Assembly: GCA_963978905.1 (NCBI GenBank)
Contig: OZ022259.1
Location: forward strand, 5,642,001 to 5,706,000
Direction: 5' to 3'
DNA from: Trichostrongylus colubriformis
Lineage: Eukaryota; Nematoda; Chromadorea; Rhabditida; Trichostrongylidae
Length of the DNA stretch: 64,000 nucleotides
Under the pieces are notes generated by a model, which saw only the letters and a list, made by a program, of their open reading frames with translations, was not told the origin of the DNA and made no database searches. Both the position numbers and the translations under genes were made by a program. The stretch's first letter is position 1; every line of letters starts with the position of its first letter. This document shows, one piece after another, positions 24,701 to 36,822 of the stretch.

Positions 24701-26267
24701 GTGCTAATGTGGTTGAGGGTCCCACTTCACTGCGCTTGGCGTGCGGTGCTATTTTTTGCCTAGGCTTCCGCCTAAGCCTCAATTGAGTGGCACATTAACC
24801 TCTCCTCATACAGGAGTAGGTAAAAATATGAGCTCTTACATATACAGTGATAATTGTAGGATGGTGTCAGGCGAAGAACGAAAACGCGATAAATAGTGTA
24901 AAGCTAAAACTGGGAAGATTATTCCTAGAGGAGCATTCAAAAATTGATCGCTTCTTGATTTTACAGGGACCTTCAGGTTTTTAAGTTTTTTTTTAACTTC
25001 AGAAGCTGGAGTTTCGATTTTTATAAAGCAGATTCTGACTGCGGTATTTCAAACCTAAATGTAGCCATATTCCATGGCGCATTCGCTTGCCTCACACTAA
25101 ACAACTGGTATTTCCTCCCTTTATTGGATAGAATACATCTACGTAGAATTTATCTTCTGTGTATTGCAGAAGTATGAGGAAAAGAACAAAAGCAGAACGC
25201 CCCGGCCATGGACGGAAGCTATTCTTCGACAATTTGACGGTTTCTTTCATTCTTTCTCTACTGCCCCATTACAAGCGTCTCCACATTCATCCACAAGCAG
25301 CCAAAATTACCCCCCCCCCCCTCCCCATTGAAATCTACATTAACTTACCTTCAGGGAAACAGCTCGCTCATCGATTTGCTCCTCGGTTAAAACGGTTGGC
25401 TCTCGGTATCGTTCACTGCAATATATAAGCCTTCAGAGGAAAAATACACTACAGTGATTATACCACTATACGGAATGAGGTCATTTGATCAAACCGTATT
25501 TTTTTTTGCATTTTTTAGTAGATGATTACCCAATATTTTTAGCAGATTTGACATCCAGCGTGAGCTCATCGACTGGCTTTGGCTTCTTGCTGTGCTTCTG
25601 CATCTGCCTGATTTCCTTTTCAAGCCGTTTCCTTCGGCGAATTTCCCGTTGTTTCGCCACCTAAAAAATGCAGTTTCTGGACATGTCCTACTGCTACCGC
25701 TGTTGCAAGCAAGGAAGGGTTGGAGCAATTTTGCGATCTGCGGCTTTGCGGTATCGCGGAATCGCGTGCGAAAGCGGACACCGCAAAATTGCAGAATTGC
25801 AGGAAAGCGGAATCGCAAAATCGCAGTATTCGGCGGTCTATAGGACGTATAGCGTTTCACCAGTTCTTTATCTCGTATAATAAGGCTAGAAGAGCACAGC
25901 TGAGATCACATTACTACTAGTATCGTACACACTGACTAATCCGAAACGAAGGAGAGGGTCAAAGTTTTAAGACACCAGACCGAACGAAATGTCAACGGAA
26001 ACCACACAGTAACTCCGTTGCAGCTAAGATGCAGCAGCAAAATCCCAGGTTTCTCCGAAAAGGACAGCGCTTCATATTCAAAGAGCGAACACCACGAAAA
26101 AGTAAAACAATGAATTGAATTTCAAAGAAACTGGATGCTCTCACCTCGGGGTCGATCTTTTTTTGCCTCTTCATGAACACTGAACATTGCGACGGCGTTG
26201 AACTGATTCCTCGAAAAGAATGTAGCGAAAGAGAAAGCCGTGCAAGCGATGCAGAAAGCGTATTCAT
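21705..26267 (-). CDS. mrpl-40: Mitochondrial ribosomal protein L40 (mL40)
   Basis: A structural protein of the mitochondrial large ribosomal subunit. Five exons join in frame to about 188 aa (human is 206): 26145-26267, 25530-25660, 25349-25415, 22690-22812, 21705-21827. Exon 1 encodes an Arg/Ser/Leu-rich N terminus typical of a mitochondrial targeting peptide. The family pattern then follows: KKxDPE, a basic coiled segment (KQREIRRRKRLEKEIRQM), a helical segment with WVRDALRAQRKALQEL, and the C-terminal TPPIADYQSPDGDY, which matches the TPPIPNYQPPEG block of mammalian L40. TTTCAG lies just upstream of the ATG (acceptor at 26275-26277), suggesting a trans-spliced leader. The segment between exons 3 and 4 is shorter than in human, so a small exon (length a multiple of three) may be missing in the 2.5-kb intron. 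The gene converges on pck, with 273 bases between stop codons. Confidence 0.88.
22813..25348. other. mrpl-40 intron 3
   Basis: A 2.5-kb intron. It contains a segment near 23868-23990 that is an inverted relative of 9958-10075. Open frames at 22997-23305 and 23619-24339 have GC-rich, repeat-like composition and no splice context. A short undetected exon is possible. Confidence 0.5.
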
Positions 26268-26455
26268 AAATAATCTGAAATGGAAATTAGTTAGGGTGCT
26301 GATGTACCAGTTGGGGGGGGGGGGCACTCAAATGAGCTCGGCGTCCGGCGCTATTTTTGACAGTGAGCTCTCAGCCTTATCATGGGGGAGCGTCTACTCT
26401 CCTGAAGTAGGGCTTAGGCAAAATAGCGACGCTTGTCGAACGGGTCCCAGCTAAA

Positions 26456-26682
26456 GGGGTGTGTTGCAAGTGTTCCGATTTCTAGAGGTCGGCACCGAAC
26501 CGGGTCACCGCCCTTCGCGATTTGTCCGCATGGTGGCGTGTCCTCCCGTCTGGGCTCTCCCAGATTTGCCTAAGCCTTTTTAGGGGAGAAGCTTTGGCAG
26601 CGTTATTTACCTGTCTTTAACTGATTGCGATCCGCCGCGCAACCTGACCTGACCTCACAAATGGAACACTTGTACTCCACCC
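26456..26682. mobile_element. hAT-like MITE (GGGGTG..GCAAGTGTTCC), copy 2
   Basis: A 227-bp element with inverted ends, flanked by a perfect 8-bp duplication CAGCTAAA (26448-26455 and 26683-26690). It lies just upstream of mrpl-40. The very close match to 10293-10520 suggests fairly recent spread. Confidence 0.85.
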
Positions 26683-26690
26683 CAGCTAAA

Positions 26691-27794
26691 GGAGCTGAAG
26701 GGGTGGCCAGCTCACGGTGCTCTGCGTTTCTAAGGTTGCGTGACGGATGGAGGTATCCGCGATTTGAAATTTTTGACGATTCCACGTAGGACCACGCTCA
26801 CATGAACGACTTACCAATTCTCAATTCTCCATATTCATCTCCAGTCAGCGGTTGTCATTATTTCGGCAAATAGCCAAAATCGCGAATGCGCCAATATTGT
26901 CATTTTTCGATAGCTACGCATCCCATCCATGACGCCGATGCGCCGTATCTCAAAACGCGGATCCGCCAAATCCCTCAATCGTGGATGCGCCGAGTCTCCC
27001 AAGTCGCGAATGCGCGATCCGCTCATTTTCACCATCGATACGTATCATTTCTTATTGAAGAGCCAAAAATCTCATTCAGTTGGCTACGAACGCGGCACTG
27101 TGATTGGAACGCCTGTGTAAGCCTAAGCCTGAGGGAGGAGATTCCCTATTCTGAGTTATACGTGTAAATGGTTGCTGGATCTAACTGAAGCAAATTTCCT
27201 GTAGTATAGTGAGAGAAGTATAATTTATTCGTTTCCTTGATGAGTTAGCTGTTTCCAGGCATAAAATAACCTCGAGAGCGCCCATAAGCAGAAATTGGGC
27301 GCAACCTATGCTTTTGCCGAGTGCCCACCCCCTCCCTCTAACTCTCTTAGCACTGGTACCGTTAACTGGAATGCAAGAGAAGAACAATGGAACAGAAAAG
27401 CTCTAAATTAAAGCTCAAATTAAGAGCTCAATTAATTAAGATCATTAAGCTCAAATTGAGAACATAACAAAATTTTCTTCCCAGTTACTGTAGCGCACGA
27501 TTGCAGTCAGTGAGATTGCGGACAACGCCAACAATTGTGAAGCTGCACATTGATTTCAATATTCTTTGGAAGCTTGACTTGTGCAAGTACTGAACATTAC
27601 AGCTTTTCTAGCAAAGTAGTTCTGCCAGAACCCGAATAGAGTGGAAAACGGCGTGTTTTAGCTGTGAAAACTAGTACTTTGCGACAAGAGAAGCCATTCC
27701 AGGTAATAGTCGCCATTACAGTTGAAATAGGTGATAAGAAACTTGAATAATATAAGCAAATACAGCTCACGTTCAGATTAAAATTTTATTGATA
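26691..27794. other. Intergenic, mrpl-40 to MULE-fusion gene
   Basis: This is the divergent upstream space between mrpl-40 (-) and the zinc-finger/MULE gene (+), so it should hold both promoters. The part at 26880-27030 is low-complexity, with repeated 'cgcgaatgcgc'-like words. No exon or RNA gene is recognised. Confidence 0.5.
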
Positions 27795-27808
27795 CAGAAA
27801 ATCACAAG
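27795..27808 (+). promoter_or_regulatory. Putative spliced-leader acceptor
   Basis: 'gatacag' ends at 27797, 11 bases before the first ATG of the zinc-finger/MULE gene, in an AT-rich context. It is consistent with a trans-splice acceptor and short leader, but not proven. Confidence 0.45.
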
Positions 27809-30800
27809 ATGAATGACAAGAAAATGGAGAGCAGTGCCAGTGACAGTCCCAATGTTGCTTCAATGAACGACGCTCCAAAGAACATCGGTAAGTCGGGAGA
27901 AATCCATTCGTTGCTTTGTCACAGATGTCCTTTTGCACAAATATTTTAAACTTTGCGTCGATTCTGATTTTGTTTTTAAGGGGTTGGTGTAAAAAGGCCA
28001 GGACGACCGCGAAGGTCCGTTCGTGACCACGTTTCTACTGATAGCGAAGTGAGTGTGTCCAACGTTGCCTTTTAAGCTCACCCAAACCTTGGAGATGCTT
28101 TTAGCTCTTTACGAGGTCAAGTTGAAATGGGTAAGGGATATCCAGCTGATTATCTCTAATATACATTCCATCTCAATCGAAGCAATACACGAAATTGGGA
28201 GACGTAGAAGATCAGTAGTAAGCCGGGGTAAAAATGAATCAATGCCTTTCAACTCCAATAGCCCCTATTTCCTCACTCGAGTTAGGTTTTAGCAGATTTA
28301 GCAGGTAGTGGGAAAAAATGGTCAAATGCTCCAGTGTGATTATCCACGGTGCAAGCCAGCCAAGCCCTCTCTCCCTCAAATAGGGTGATTCTTACTGGCA
28401 GTTCAGAATCAAAAGTTGACTACCCATATAAGTTTCCTTATGAGTTGGATCCCAAAAATACTGCATATGCGTTTACGATTTTGAAGGAGCTTGGCGTGTC
28501 TGGAACTGATCATCTTTAGTTATTGTGGGTTTGTAATTTGAGTCACAACCACTGATGTGAGGTCTCTTTACAGCGGTCTCCGAAGGGCAATTTTCGTTTG
28601 CATCGCCTATAATGCTTGGATCTCGTGTACACTTGAAATTTATTCAGGTCTCTTCCTTTCAAGAGTGCTCATCAGCCGATGGTCTATCAAAAAGGCCCAC
28701 TCGCTCAGCGAGAGGAAGTCTACCCATTGAGTAAGTCTATACGATATTGAAATGTTGAAAGATATCAGTGTAAAGGTAGCAGACTTTGCATCCTGTAAGT
28801 CGTTAATGTAGCCATGATTACGGCTTCATATCTTGCCAGCTCCGGCTTAGTAATCCATGTTTTTCCGTGAATGGAAATCTCGGGATCTGCTATTCAGAAG
28901 AATTTGTGCAAGTATTTCATTCCATTGTATAACATTCTTGAACTTGCAACTCCTTTCATCGTAAACCGTATAACTGCACTATTTAAAATTCCTTGAAATG
29001 TTCATATGTTTGCAGCACAGCTCAAGATCTCTTATCATTGTCATTTTTAGTGATGATGATGCACATTATTATCCATGCCCGTTCCCGTCCTGTGATTATA
29101 ACAGTGAAAGCCGTTCAGCTAGAAATTATCACTTGAGAGTTGACCATGCTGGATGTGCGTACCAGAGTGTAGCCCAGGAAACGGAACCCAGTTCGTCATC
29201 AGCCGAAAAGGTTTGTTGTTATGAAGTGTCAACTTAATCGCGGTGGTTGTCCCAACGGAACTTTCTATCTTCATTATGATATGCTATCTTTTTTAGACCA
29301 GTGGTGCCTACGGTGCTAAACCCGCTATACCTCGAACTACAGTCAAGATAGAAAACGAGGTATGTCACTGCTTGATTAGCTTAAGGATTGAGGATATAGG
29401 ACGTTTTTTTTGAAGTATGATGGCACGGGTGAAATGTCCGCTGATGTCCCTCGAGATCCCCGGTCACAGCTCGAGTCCATTCGTGGCTACAACATTCCAT
29501 CTAGCGATGCGTATTCTGAAACAGATGCAGACTGTGATGTCGATTTGGACGATGAGGACTATGAAATTGCACACTACAAACGCGATGAGGTATGCTGTTT
29601 CCGTTCATATTTACTTTTTTTTTTTTGTTTTTTCACGTTTTCCTGGTTTCGCTCATTGCGAAAGTAAGCAAAAAACCTGTTTGTGATAGCCAAGTATTCT
29701 TTCATTTCAGTGGCTTGGATGTCTTTCTTACTATCATTCATTTCTGGTAAATCGCAGCTTCATGCTATATTCTTTCATTTTTAGTCTTATTCTGAAATGA
29801 AGTACGATAGTGACTTTCACCCGACCCACGTACGCCGGAAAAGAGGTCGTCCAAAAAATCCACCAGGCACCGTAGGTGTTCGGAAGCTAATTTTTTGGTA
29901 GCTTCTTTTGTTGATGTTAAGTACTGTATGCTTCCCAGGAACCAGCTGAAAATTCAAAAGTTCGTGTAAGTGACCCAAATGGGAAGTATCGATGTTATAT
30001 GCCGGACTGCGACTGGAAGGGAGCGTATCGATCGCTGCGATGTGATCATATGAAGTGGTGTCATAAAGATTGGGTGATGCCTCCACGTTATATATTGCAG
30101 GTTTGTCGATACTTTCTTCTGTATCTTGAGCTATTTAGCGTTTTTCAGCGCATAACTAAGGATGGTATTTATATCGATCCCAAAACCTTCGTGCCCCCAT
30201 TCTCCTGTCCGATTGAGGGTTGTCAGTGGCGTGGAAGTTATAGGTTTGCTGGATTTCAAAAGATTAATTGAACTTTCCTGTAGCGATTTGCATTTTTTAG
30301 AGCTTCTCGTTCTCAGCACATCAAAAGTGCTCATCCAGATTACGTCCCACCGAAGAAGAAAGCTCCCATTGTGAGTGACATTTCAGCAACTAATAGGGAA
30401 CAACTAGAGTGAGCTGGGCCATATGGTTTGCTGTTTAGGGTGGATATGTACCGAATGGGAAATACGTTTGCCATGTACCTCAGTGTCCCTGGCGCGGCAT
30501 ATCTCGATCGACTCGTGCCAGTCATATGAGGAAAGTTCACGGCGGTTTCAGCAATCCCGGCTATTCCACAAGACAGGTCCTGCTGATTCCTTATATCGCA
30601 ATCGCTTATTGGCAAGGATCCAAAACTCATCTTTTAGGTGGCATGTTGCGATTGCTCGGAGAGTTTCGGTTCACACAAGGCTTTTGTCGACCATATGATT
30701 ACTGCGCATCGTGTTGGTGGCCTAGTTCATCGTGATTTTAACGACATCGGCGAGTATGAGGTGAGTTTTGTTCTTCCTCTTTTCTCTGAATTATTTCCGG

Positions 30801-33800
30801 TATGTAAGCGAAGGGTGTGTTATTGAACTACAGATAAGCAAAATGGTTTCTTCATAAAGAAACTCCCTTGGGTACTATCGCAGTGAGGGGGTGGTGTAAA
30901 GAAACTCCCTTGGGTACTATCGCGGTGAGGGGGTGGCATCACTGGACCCTGTTTTTACCTAAGCCAAGAAAGGGAAAGGAGCTCCTTCCTCCCTTCTTTG
31001 AGACTCAGACAAAAATATACGCTTGAAAAAAAAATACGTGTAGGAAAAAAAATAAAAATAAAATAAAAAGAAATATACATGTAGGGTGACCCCACAAAAG
31101 TCTCTCAGAAGTACCCAGGTGTGGGACTTTTTGTGAGATTCCGCCCCCCCCCCCCCCATTGCGATAGCGCCCTTCCTTGTTCACGTGGAGGTGTTGTTTA
31201 CCATCATTGTTGCCTTCTCACCATTTTCACCCCTCTATACTACAAGTTACTCAAATTTTGGATATTTCTTCAGGAGTGGTTCAACTCTGTGCAAGATGTA
31301 TTCTCCGTGACGTATGTAAAGCGAATGGGAATCAAACAGGGCCATGAATACCAGGTGAGTTATTCTTTTTTTGTGTAATTCTCATGCAGTGCATGTCATC
31401 TTTATTGATTTGTGATTTGTTCTCAAAAAACACACTTTTTGCTCAGGTTCTCTACCTTTACTGTGCCCGTAGCGGTGGATCTCGTCCTAAGCATATACCG
31501 GGTCGAGATTATTTCCCCGAATTCACAAAACGTCGTCTTACCCGACGCCCTACGAAATGTGGCCGCAACTGCGCAGCCTTTCTGAGAGTTTGTATTATTG
31601 ATTCATGGTCATCACTGTTCTTCCGTTATATTAAGTGATTACAGATAATTCACTGGATTGATGGTCGCTTAACAGTCATAGGATGTGTAGAACACACTGG
31701 TCATCGGATGGGTACAGCACTGTTGAGGCTGAGCTCCAATGAACGGGTCGTACTGGATGAGTACTTGTATGTTGTGGACGACAAAGTCCCGCTAGACGCC
31801 ATGTTGGACCGAATAAGAGGTAATTTTCCAGTAATACCGTAATAGGATTGTTGCAATATGTGCTCATACAAGTCAGTGAATGAGAATTCTTCAGAGGTAG
31901 AAGGCTTCACCATGGATGGATTTGATGTCACTGAACGGAGTATCGAGGACATGACGAGATATGTGATGAATGAGAATGAATTTATCTCGCTGAAAGTGTT
32001 GTTTGAGGTAGTTAGGATTAAGAAAATATAGATACGCGAATGGAAGCACATTGTGTTTTATGAAAACAGTCTCGCTCCGAAGTTTCAGTAGCTCGATGTT
32101 TTAGTGATTACACACTTAACTCAGACCTCCCTTTAGACCTCGACATTCTTTGAACCGGAATCTACGTTTGCTGTGAATCTATTCAGTAGTGAGGGCACGC
32201 CGCTTTCGGAAGGGATATCATTCGGTATGTTATTATCGCCAGGGAGAGCAGCTGCAGCAGTACTATTGTGGTTGTTCAGGCATCATGACATCACAGATGC
32301 GTGAATTATGGGCGACATGTTCTGCGAGGGCGGCATGCATTGAGGAGGTCAGTTACATGCTATTAATTTGGTATAACCGCTCAAGTGGTGTTGCTAGAAA
32401 CGCATCCTTCATAAAAATTGACAAACAGAGGAGTACAAGCCATTGAAGCAGGTTTTTGTGCTTACTCTCGAATGAAGAGACAAGAACTAAGCCTTGAGCG
32501 ATCCACTTAGTGAATCACGGTTCAATTGCAACGTTGTTTACGGCAAGCGGGCCCTCAACTTATCATTTTTACCCCAATTTCGTCATCTTCGAGCCACCCC
32601 GGTAGTCCCACTACTGCGTCAGTACTTATTGCGCGTGGTGCTGTGCGAGGGCAACGAAGACTTCGGTGATTTCCGAACTCGTGATTAGGTGGTATCGCTC
32701 AAAGACGCCAACGGAGGAGCGATGGCGGAAATCAGAACTGGAAAGAAAGGTTGTGTGTAAATGATGTGGCAAGTTCAAAGAGATGATCTGTGGCGAAACT
32801 CGCATCTTTGGATTCATTCAAATTTAGGCGTCCTCCGGTCTGATGTCTGTTGGGGGGGATGTGTGGCCAAACTTTCCCCTTGCTGCTTCATTTAGGTGTC
32901 TTTCGGTTTGATATCTGCTGCAGCGGGGCGTACCAGCAACGCATGGCTGCCGTCGCAATCTGCATTCCCGTTTAGTGATGCAGAGAGGCATAGGCTGACG
33001 GTTTCGTAGCCAAGATCACCCTTTTCGATGCCTTCGTTGAGTGCTGTTGCGCGAGCTTACGAGGCAATCGAGAACTAATCAGTTAAAAAAACGGTGAACA
33101 AACGTAATGATCAAAGGGATCGTGCACGAAAGAAAGACTTCCACTGTTACCCATATATTATCTTGGCTTGCTTAACAATGCATGCGAAGTTTCACGCGAA
33201 AAAGCGAGATTTTTGCAAAGCTACAGCTCCTCAAAGTGGTGGCCGAGGGGGCGTGGACTGTAGTTGATGCTCGCCCCGTCGTCCGCCACGCTCTTAGACG
33301 CATGGTGGGAACAGGAAGTTACGTGAACGATCCCATCTTCGTCTCCGACTGCGGCGAACGACGGGGGCATCACACTGAGCCTCGCCCCTCGGTTACCAGT
33401 TTGAGCTGTATCTAGTCGGATCTTCACTTTTTCGGTGAAAATTTGCATGCAGCACTCGTTTGCGGCTACCGTATTTCATTGCAGGTCAACTTGCTAATAA
33501 GCGATTTTGAACTTCATCTGTTCTTTGTAATGGTATTTGATGCAGACGATATGCCAAGATGCGCATGTGTTTTGATATCCCAAAGTGGAGACAAAGTCGC
33601 TCTTCTGGACAAGTTACGATCAGTGTGAGACTCTGATACGTTTTTTCACTGATCTGCGTAATGCGGTGCTTTGCCTGTTCTACTCGGTGTTGGCATGGAT
33701 TTCCAACTGAATTTTGCTGCATCTCTTCCATATTCAGTTCAAATGCCGCAGTGGATACAATAGTGACCGACTGTTCCCCTGACTGGCCTGCTTTGCTTGA

Positions 33801-36560
33801 CGCTTATTTTGGTAACGAGGCTTATACCACCGATTTCCAAGTGAGGCTGATATTTCTCTAGCATTGAACTCACGGAGAAACTTTCCTTTTACTTTTAGAA
33901 AGTACTCTATTACAGATCGCAGAATGGCATTTGTTGTCAGAATGGGCCACCAGAATCGATGAGATGGTGTCGAACCGGGTGGATCGTTTTGCCATCCTCT
34001 GCGCTCTACGGCGATGGACACGGTACTTTTTGATGGAGTGCAAAAGAGTTTTCATATGTTCAGAAATGCTTACCGTTTCCTATTAAGAGCCACGGATCCA
34101 ACTCTTTTCGAGGAAATAGTGATCGACATATTTGAAGCATTTCGTGAAATGGAACTGAACCCTTTGGCACAGTTGGTCGACACCCAGCTGACTGATCCCG
34201 ACTTTGCAAAGCGGTGCGTTTTCAGGTTTTTTACACAACTCCTCGGTGAAATAATGTGTGTATTTCAGCTGGACACCCCTCAACCGAAATCCACTTACGG
34301 ATCACAGTAACCCTGTTCTTGAAATATCATGCAGGTACACCTGTTACAACATTAAGTTCATGTTTTCATGCGTGCTTTATGTTCAGTATGAGTTCCATAG
34401 ATGGTAGATACACTTTTCGCTGTTGCAAGCAGGGTGGAAGCCGAAAGTGTGTTAAAGTAGGAACGAGAGTGTCTCTTTACAGATAATAAAAGCTAAATTG
34501 ACGTTCTGAAACGCGCTACACATGAGAAGTACTTGAAGCAAAAAAAAACTGTCGATTACAATGGTGTGTGGCTTACATAGTTCAGTGAATAACCGTAGGT
34601 CGTGGTCTTTTACAGGATGTTCCGTGAACGCTTTCTCAACTGCGAACTGTGTGCACGTTTAGATGAGTATGCTGGACTTCTTAACGACAGGATCACGGAA
34701 TTCAATTCCTTAACGGTTCTACAATTAGCGAATAATGTCAAAGATTTTGCGAATTATCTTGACTTAATGAATTTTAGTTTTCCGACGTCTACACGTTGGC
34801 ACCGATTGAGCCTCCTCGCCATGTTCCTCAAATGTATGAAGATATGTAAGTACCGATTCTTCGAAGACGTAGAAGACGGATGCTCTGCTTGTCTCTTTTT
34901 TACCGATGGTGCGCTTCAAGCGCTAGATAAATAGGCGTAGGGCAGCTTTACCAACGTTGCCCTGCCCTGCACGGTACTCCGTCGGTGAAGCAACGCACAT
35001 GCGAGGCCGCTATAAAGAAATCAACAAGGCGCGCCTTTCATCGCGAATTTCGTCACCGATTATCTCTTTGGTAGTCGTGCCACCACTGAGAAGGATGCCT
35101 GGTGCTGGTTTCCTTCGTGTACATCCAACGGTGTTTTACAGATCCTGCGATGTTTTCTGTCTCCCCTCTTTGTCGTCGATTTCTGGGCTAGGATTTCTGG
35201 TATTGATGCCTAATCGTGTCGAAACTTATCGTGTATCACGCTTCCATGAAGTGACTATGCATGGGCGTAACTGTGACGGTGGGCGTTGCCTGTGGAGGGG
35301 TATAGCCCCTTGGAGCCCTTCTCTCTTAACAGCCACCAACTCGGCAGATTTGCAACTTAGGATACTTCTTTACAGAAAATTCGAATCAGCCTCTCTGATG
35401 TTATCCATTTCAGTGACCCGTCACAGCTCCTAGCCGACGGAACTGTAATGAGTTCTCCGCAGCGTACCGTAGAAATCGAGTCGCGCCCATCAGAACCCCC
35501 GAAGCGAATGGATAGTTTAATGGAGCTGAGCAACAAACGTATGAAATTGGAGGGTGGAGAGGAGGTAAGCTCATTTTTTGCTGAAGTAATTTCAGTGTAA
35601 GTGTTCCCTTCTGCACCATCAGTGGTATGGAATGTGTTTGAAGTTATGAAGAAATGAACAGTTGCTTAAAAAAAGAGATCGTGTACAAAAGATCCAAAAG
35701 GGGAAGAAGCAAAGATTATGAAACATTGGCTTTTATTTCTTATGCGTCACTTTCAGTTGGGCGCGTATGTTGTTGTCGGAGAAGAGGAGGTATTGGACGA
35801 GGTCGTTGAAGGAGCTGAGGCTGAGCAGGTTAGTTCTCAAGATTCTCTATCCGATATATTGGTTCTAGACCGATTTACGTTTTCTCAGTTGGTAGAGGAA
35901 GCGGTCCTTAGTGGCGCTTTGGGTGGTATTGATGATGGTGTGTCGTTGCTTGATCCTAATTCTGATGGAGGAGCTCCTGATGTCGAATTGGCTGAAAATC
36001 GACGAAAAGCTAGGTTGAAGCGAATGATGCAGGTGATACTCATTTTTTCGAATCAGTGTGATGATCCTTTGCTACGCTGTGATTGGTTTAGATTTTGCAC
36101 GAGAAAGTGGATATGATGGCTGACGATGAAACAATGGAATTGATGGAAACGGGCTTGACTCAAGTTGTGGAACAGCTAAAGGATCCAGCTTTAGTTATGC
36201 AAGTAAGCTCTTGAGATTTCTGTAACGTGTACCTCGCATGCAGAAGTTGGGCAACATACCTCCGACCATTGCGACCATATTGAAATCCTCGCCTGTCGCC
36301 GCACTTGTGGCGACAGATTCACCAGAAATAGTTACTGCCTATGGTTTTCACCGGGACATCAGCATAGTGTTTTGCAGCTTCGTCATTACTGCTACTACCG
36401 GAATATGGTTTTGGGAATCTGATGGACGTTTAAACATTCACTTTTTTTATTTTTTGGCGGATCTGACATTCCACTTTTTGGCGTGATTGCTTCAGTTACA
36501 CTGTTAATTTTAGCCACGGCGATCAGCCCGTCTTCCGAAACAGCCTCAAGACAGTTCCTG
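27809..36560 (+). CDS. AT-hook / C2H2 zinc-finger / MULE-transposase fusion protein
   Basis: A probable nuclear DNA-binding protein of about 1,100-1,250 aa. Exons: 27809-27887, 27981-28048, 28648-28730, 29051-29210, 29297-29359, 29416-29589, 29785-29871, 29939-30100, 30149-30243, 30301-30370, 30439-30576, 30638-30760, 31274-31354, 31447-31587, 31645-31819, 31895-32007, 32137-32224, 32280-32347, 33485-33624, 33738-33840, 33916-34022, 34064-34213, 34616-34845, one unresolved (34946-35240), 35376-35564, 35757-36032, 36092-36202, 36244-?. Domains: AT-hooks KRPGRPRRS (~33) and KRGRPKNP (~228); four C-x4-C-x12-H-x4-H fingers (~85, 257, 312, 358) and one CxxC finger (~397); a FAR1/WRKY-GCM1-like Cys-His module (~467-520); LRLSSNERVVL; then a MULE DDE-type core with LLISD (~663) and IVTD (~711), followed by EWH. 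The third acidic residue and any SWIM finger are not located. The last exon is uncertain; a C-terminal PRRSARLPKQPQ tail before a stop near 36560 is possible. I infer a domesticated transposase. A large conserved fusion transposon is the alternative. Confidence 0.82.
30856..30937. repeat. 42-bp tandem duplication in intron 12
   Basis: Two adjacent copies of a roughly 42-base unit beginning 'aaagaaactcccttgggtac', differing at a few bases. They lie in the intron between zinc finger 5 and the next exon. A poly-C tract follows at about 31143-31157. Confidence 0.7.
33114..33455. mobile_element. Truncated AAGGAATCGTSC-type MITE
   Basis: The left end ('aaagggatcgtgcacg..acccatatatta') and both inner arms ('gcatgcgaagtttcacgcgaaaaagcgag' and 'ttttcggtgaaaatttgcatgc') match the elements at 15678 and 58501. 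The right terminus is missing or diverged. It sits in an intron of the MULE-fusion gene. Confidence 0.55.
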
Positions 36561-36810
36561 AAATCCTGGTTCGGTGCTGTGATCTCACTTTCTATGTATT
36601 TAATTTGTAGTTGCTGTCGCTGCAAAATTTTTAGATGCAAATTATGTAATAATCGTTACATTTTGTTTGTCTGATAGAGTTTGCTATCATAAATCTGAGA
36701 TTTTTGTTTCGCTTTCTTGATATCAGAGGCGGTTCGCATTATTCCGTATCGATGCCTCAAATGTGACTTCAGTCTGTAAATCAATATTTTTACCCTTGAG
36801 ATTTCTAGGT

Positions 36811-36822
36811 CTTACAGTTTTG
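36811..36822 (+). promoter_or_regulatory. Putative trans-splice acceptor of spt-4
   Basis: 'gtcttacag' ends at 36817, five bases before the spt-4 ATG. The upstream gene on the same strand ends roughly 140-300 bases earlier. This spacing is typical of a downstream gene in a nematode operon, which would receive an SL2-type leader. Inferred from spacing only. Confidence 0.6.

Noticed and set aside
32189..32347. Uninterrupted reading of the exon through 32225-32279
   Set aside because: Keeping this segment shifts frame and gives a stop; removing a 55-base GT..AG intron restores a protein-like frame in phase with neighbours.
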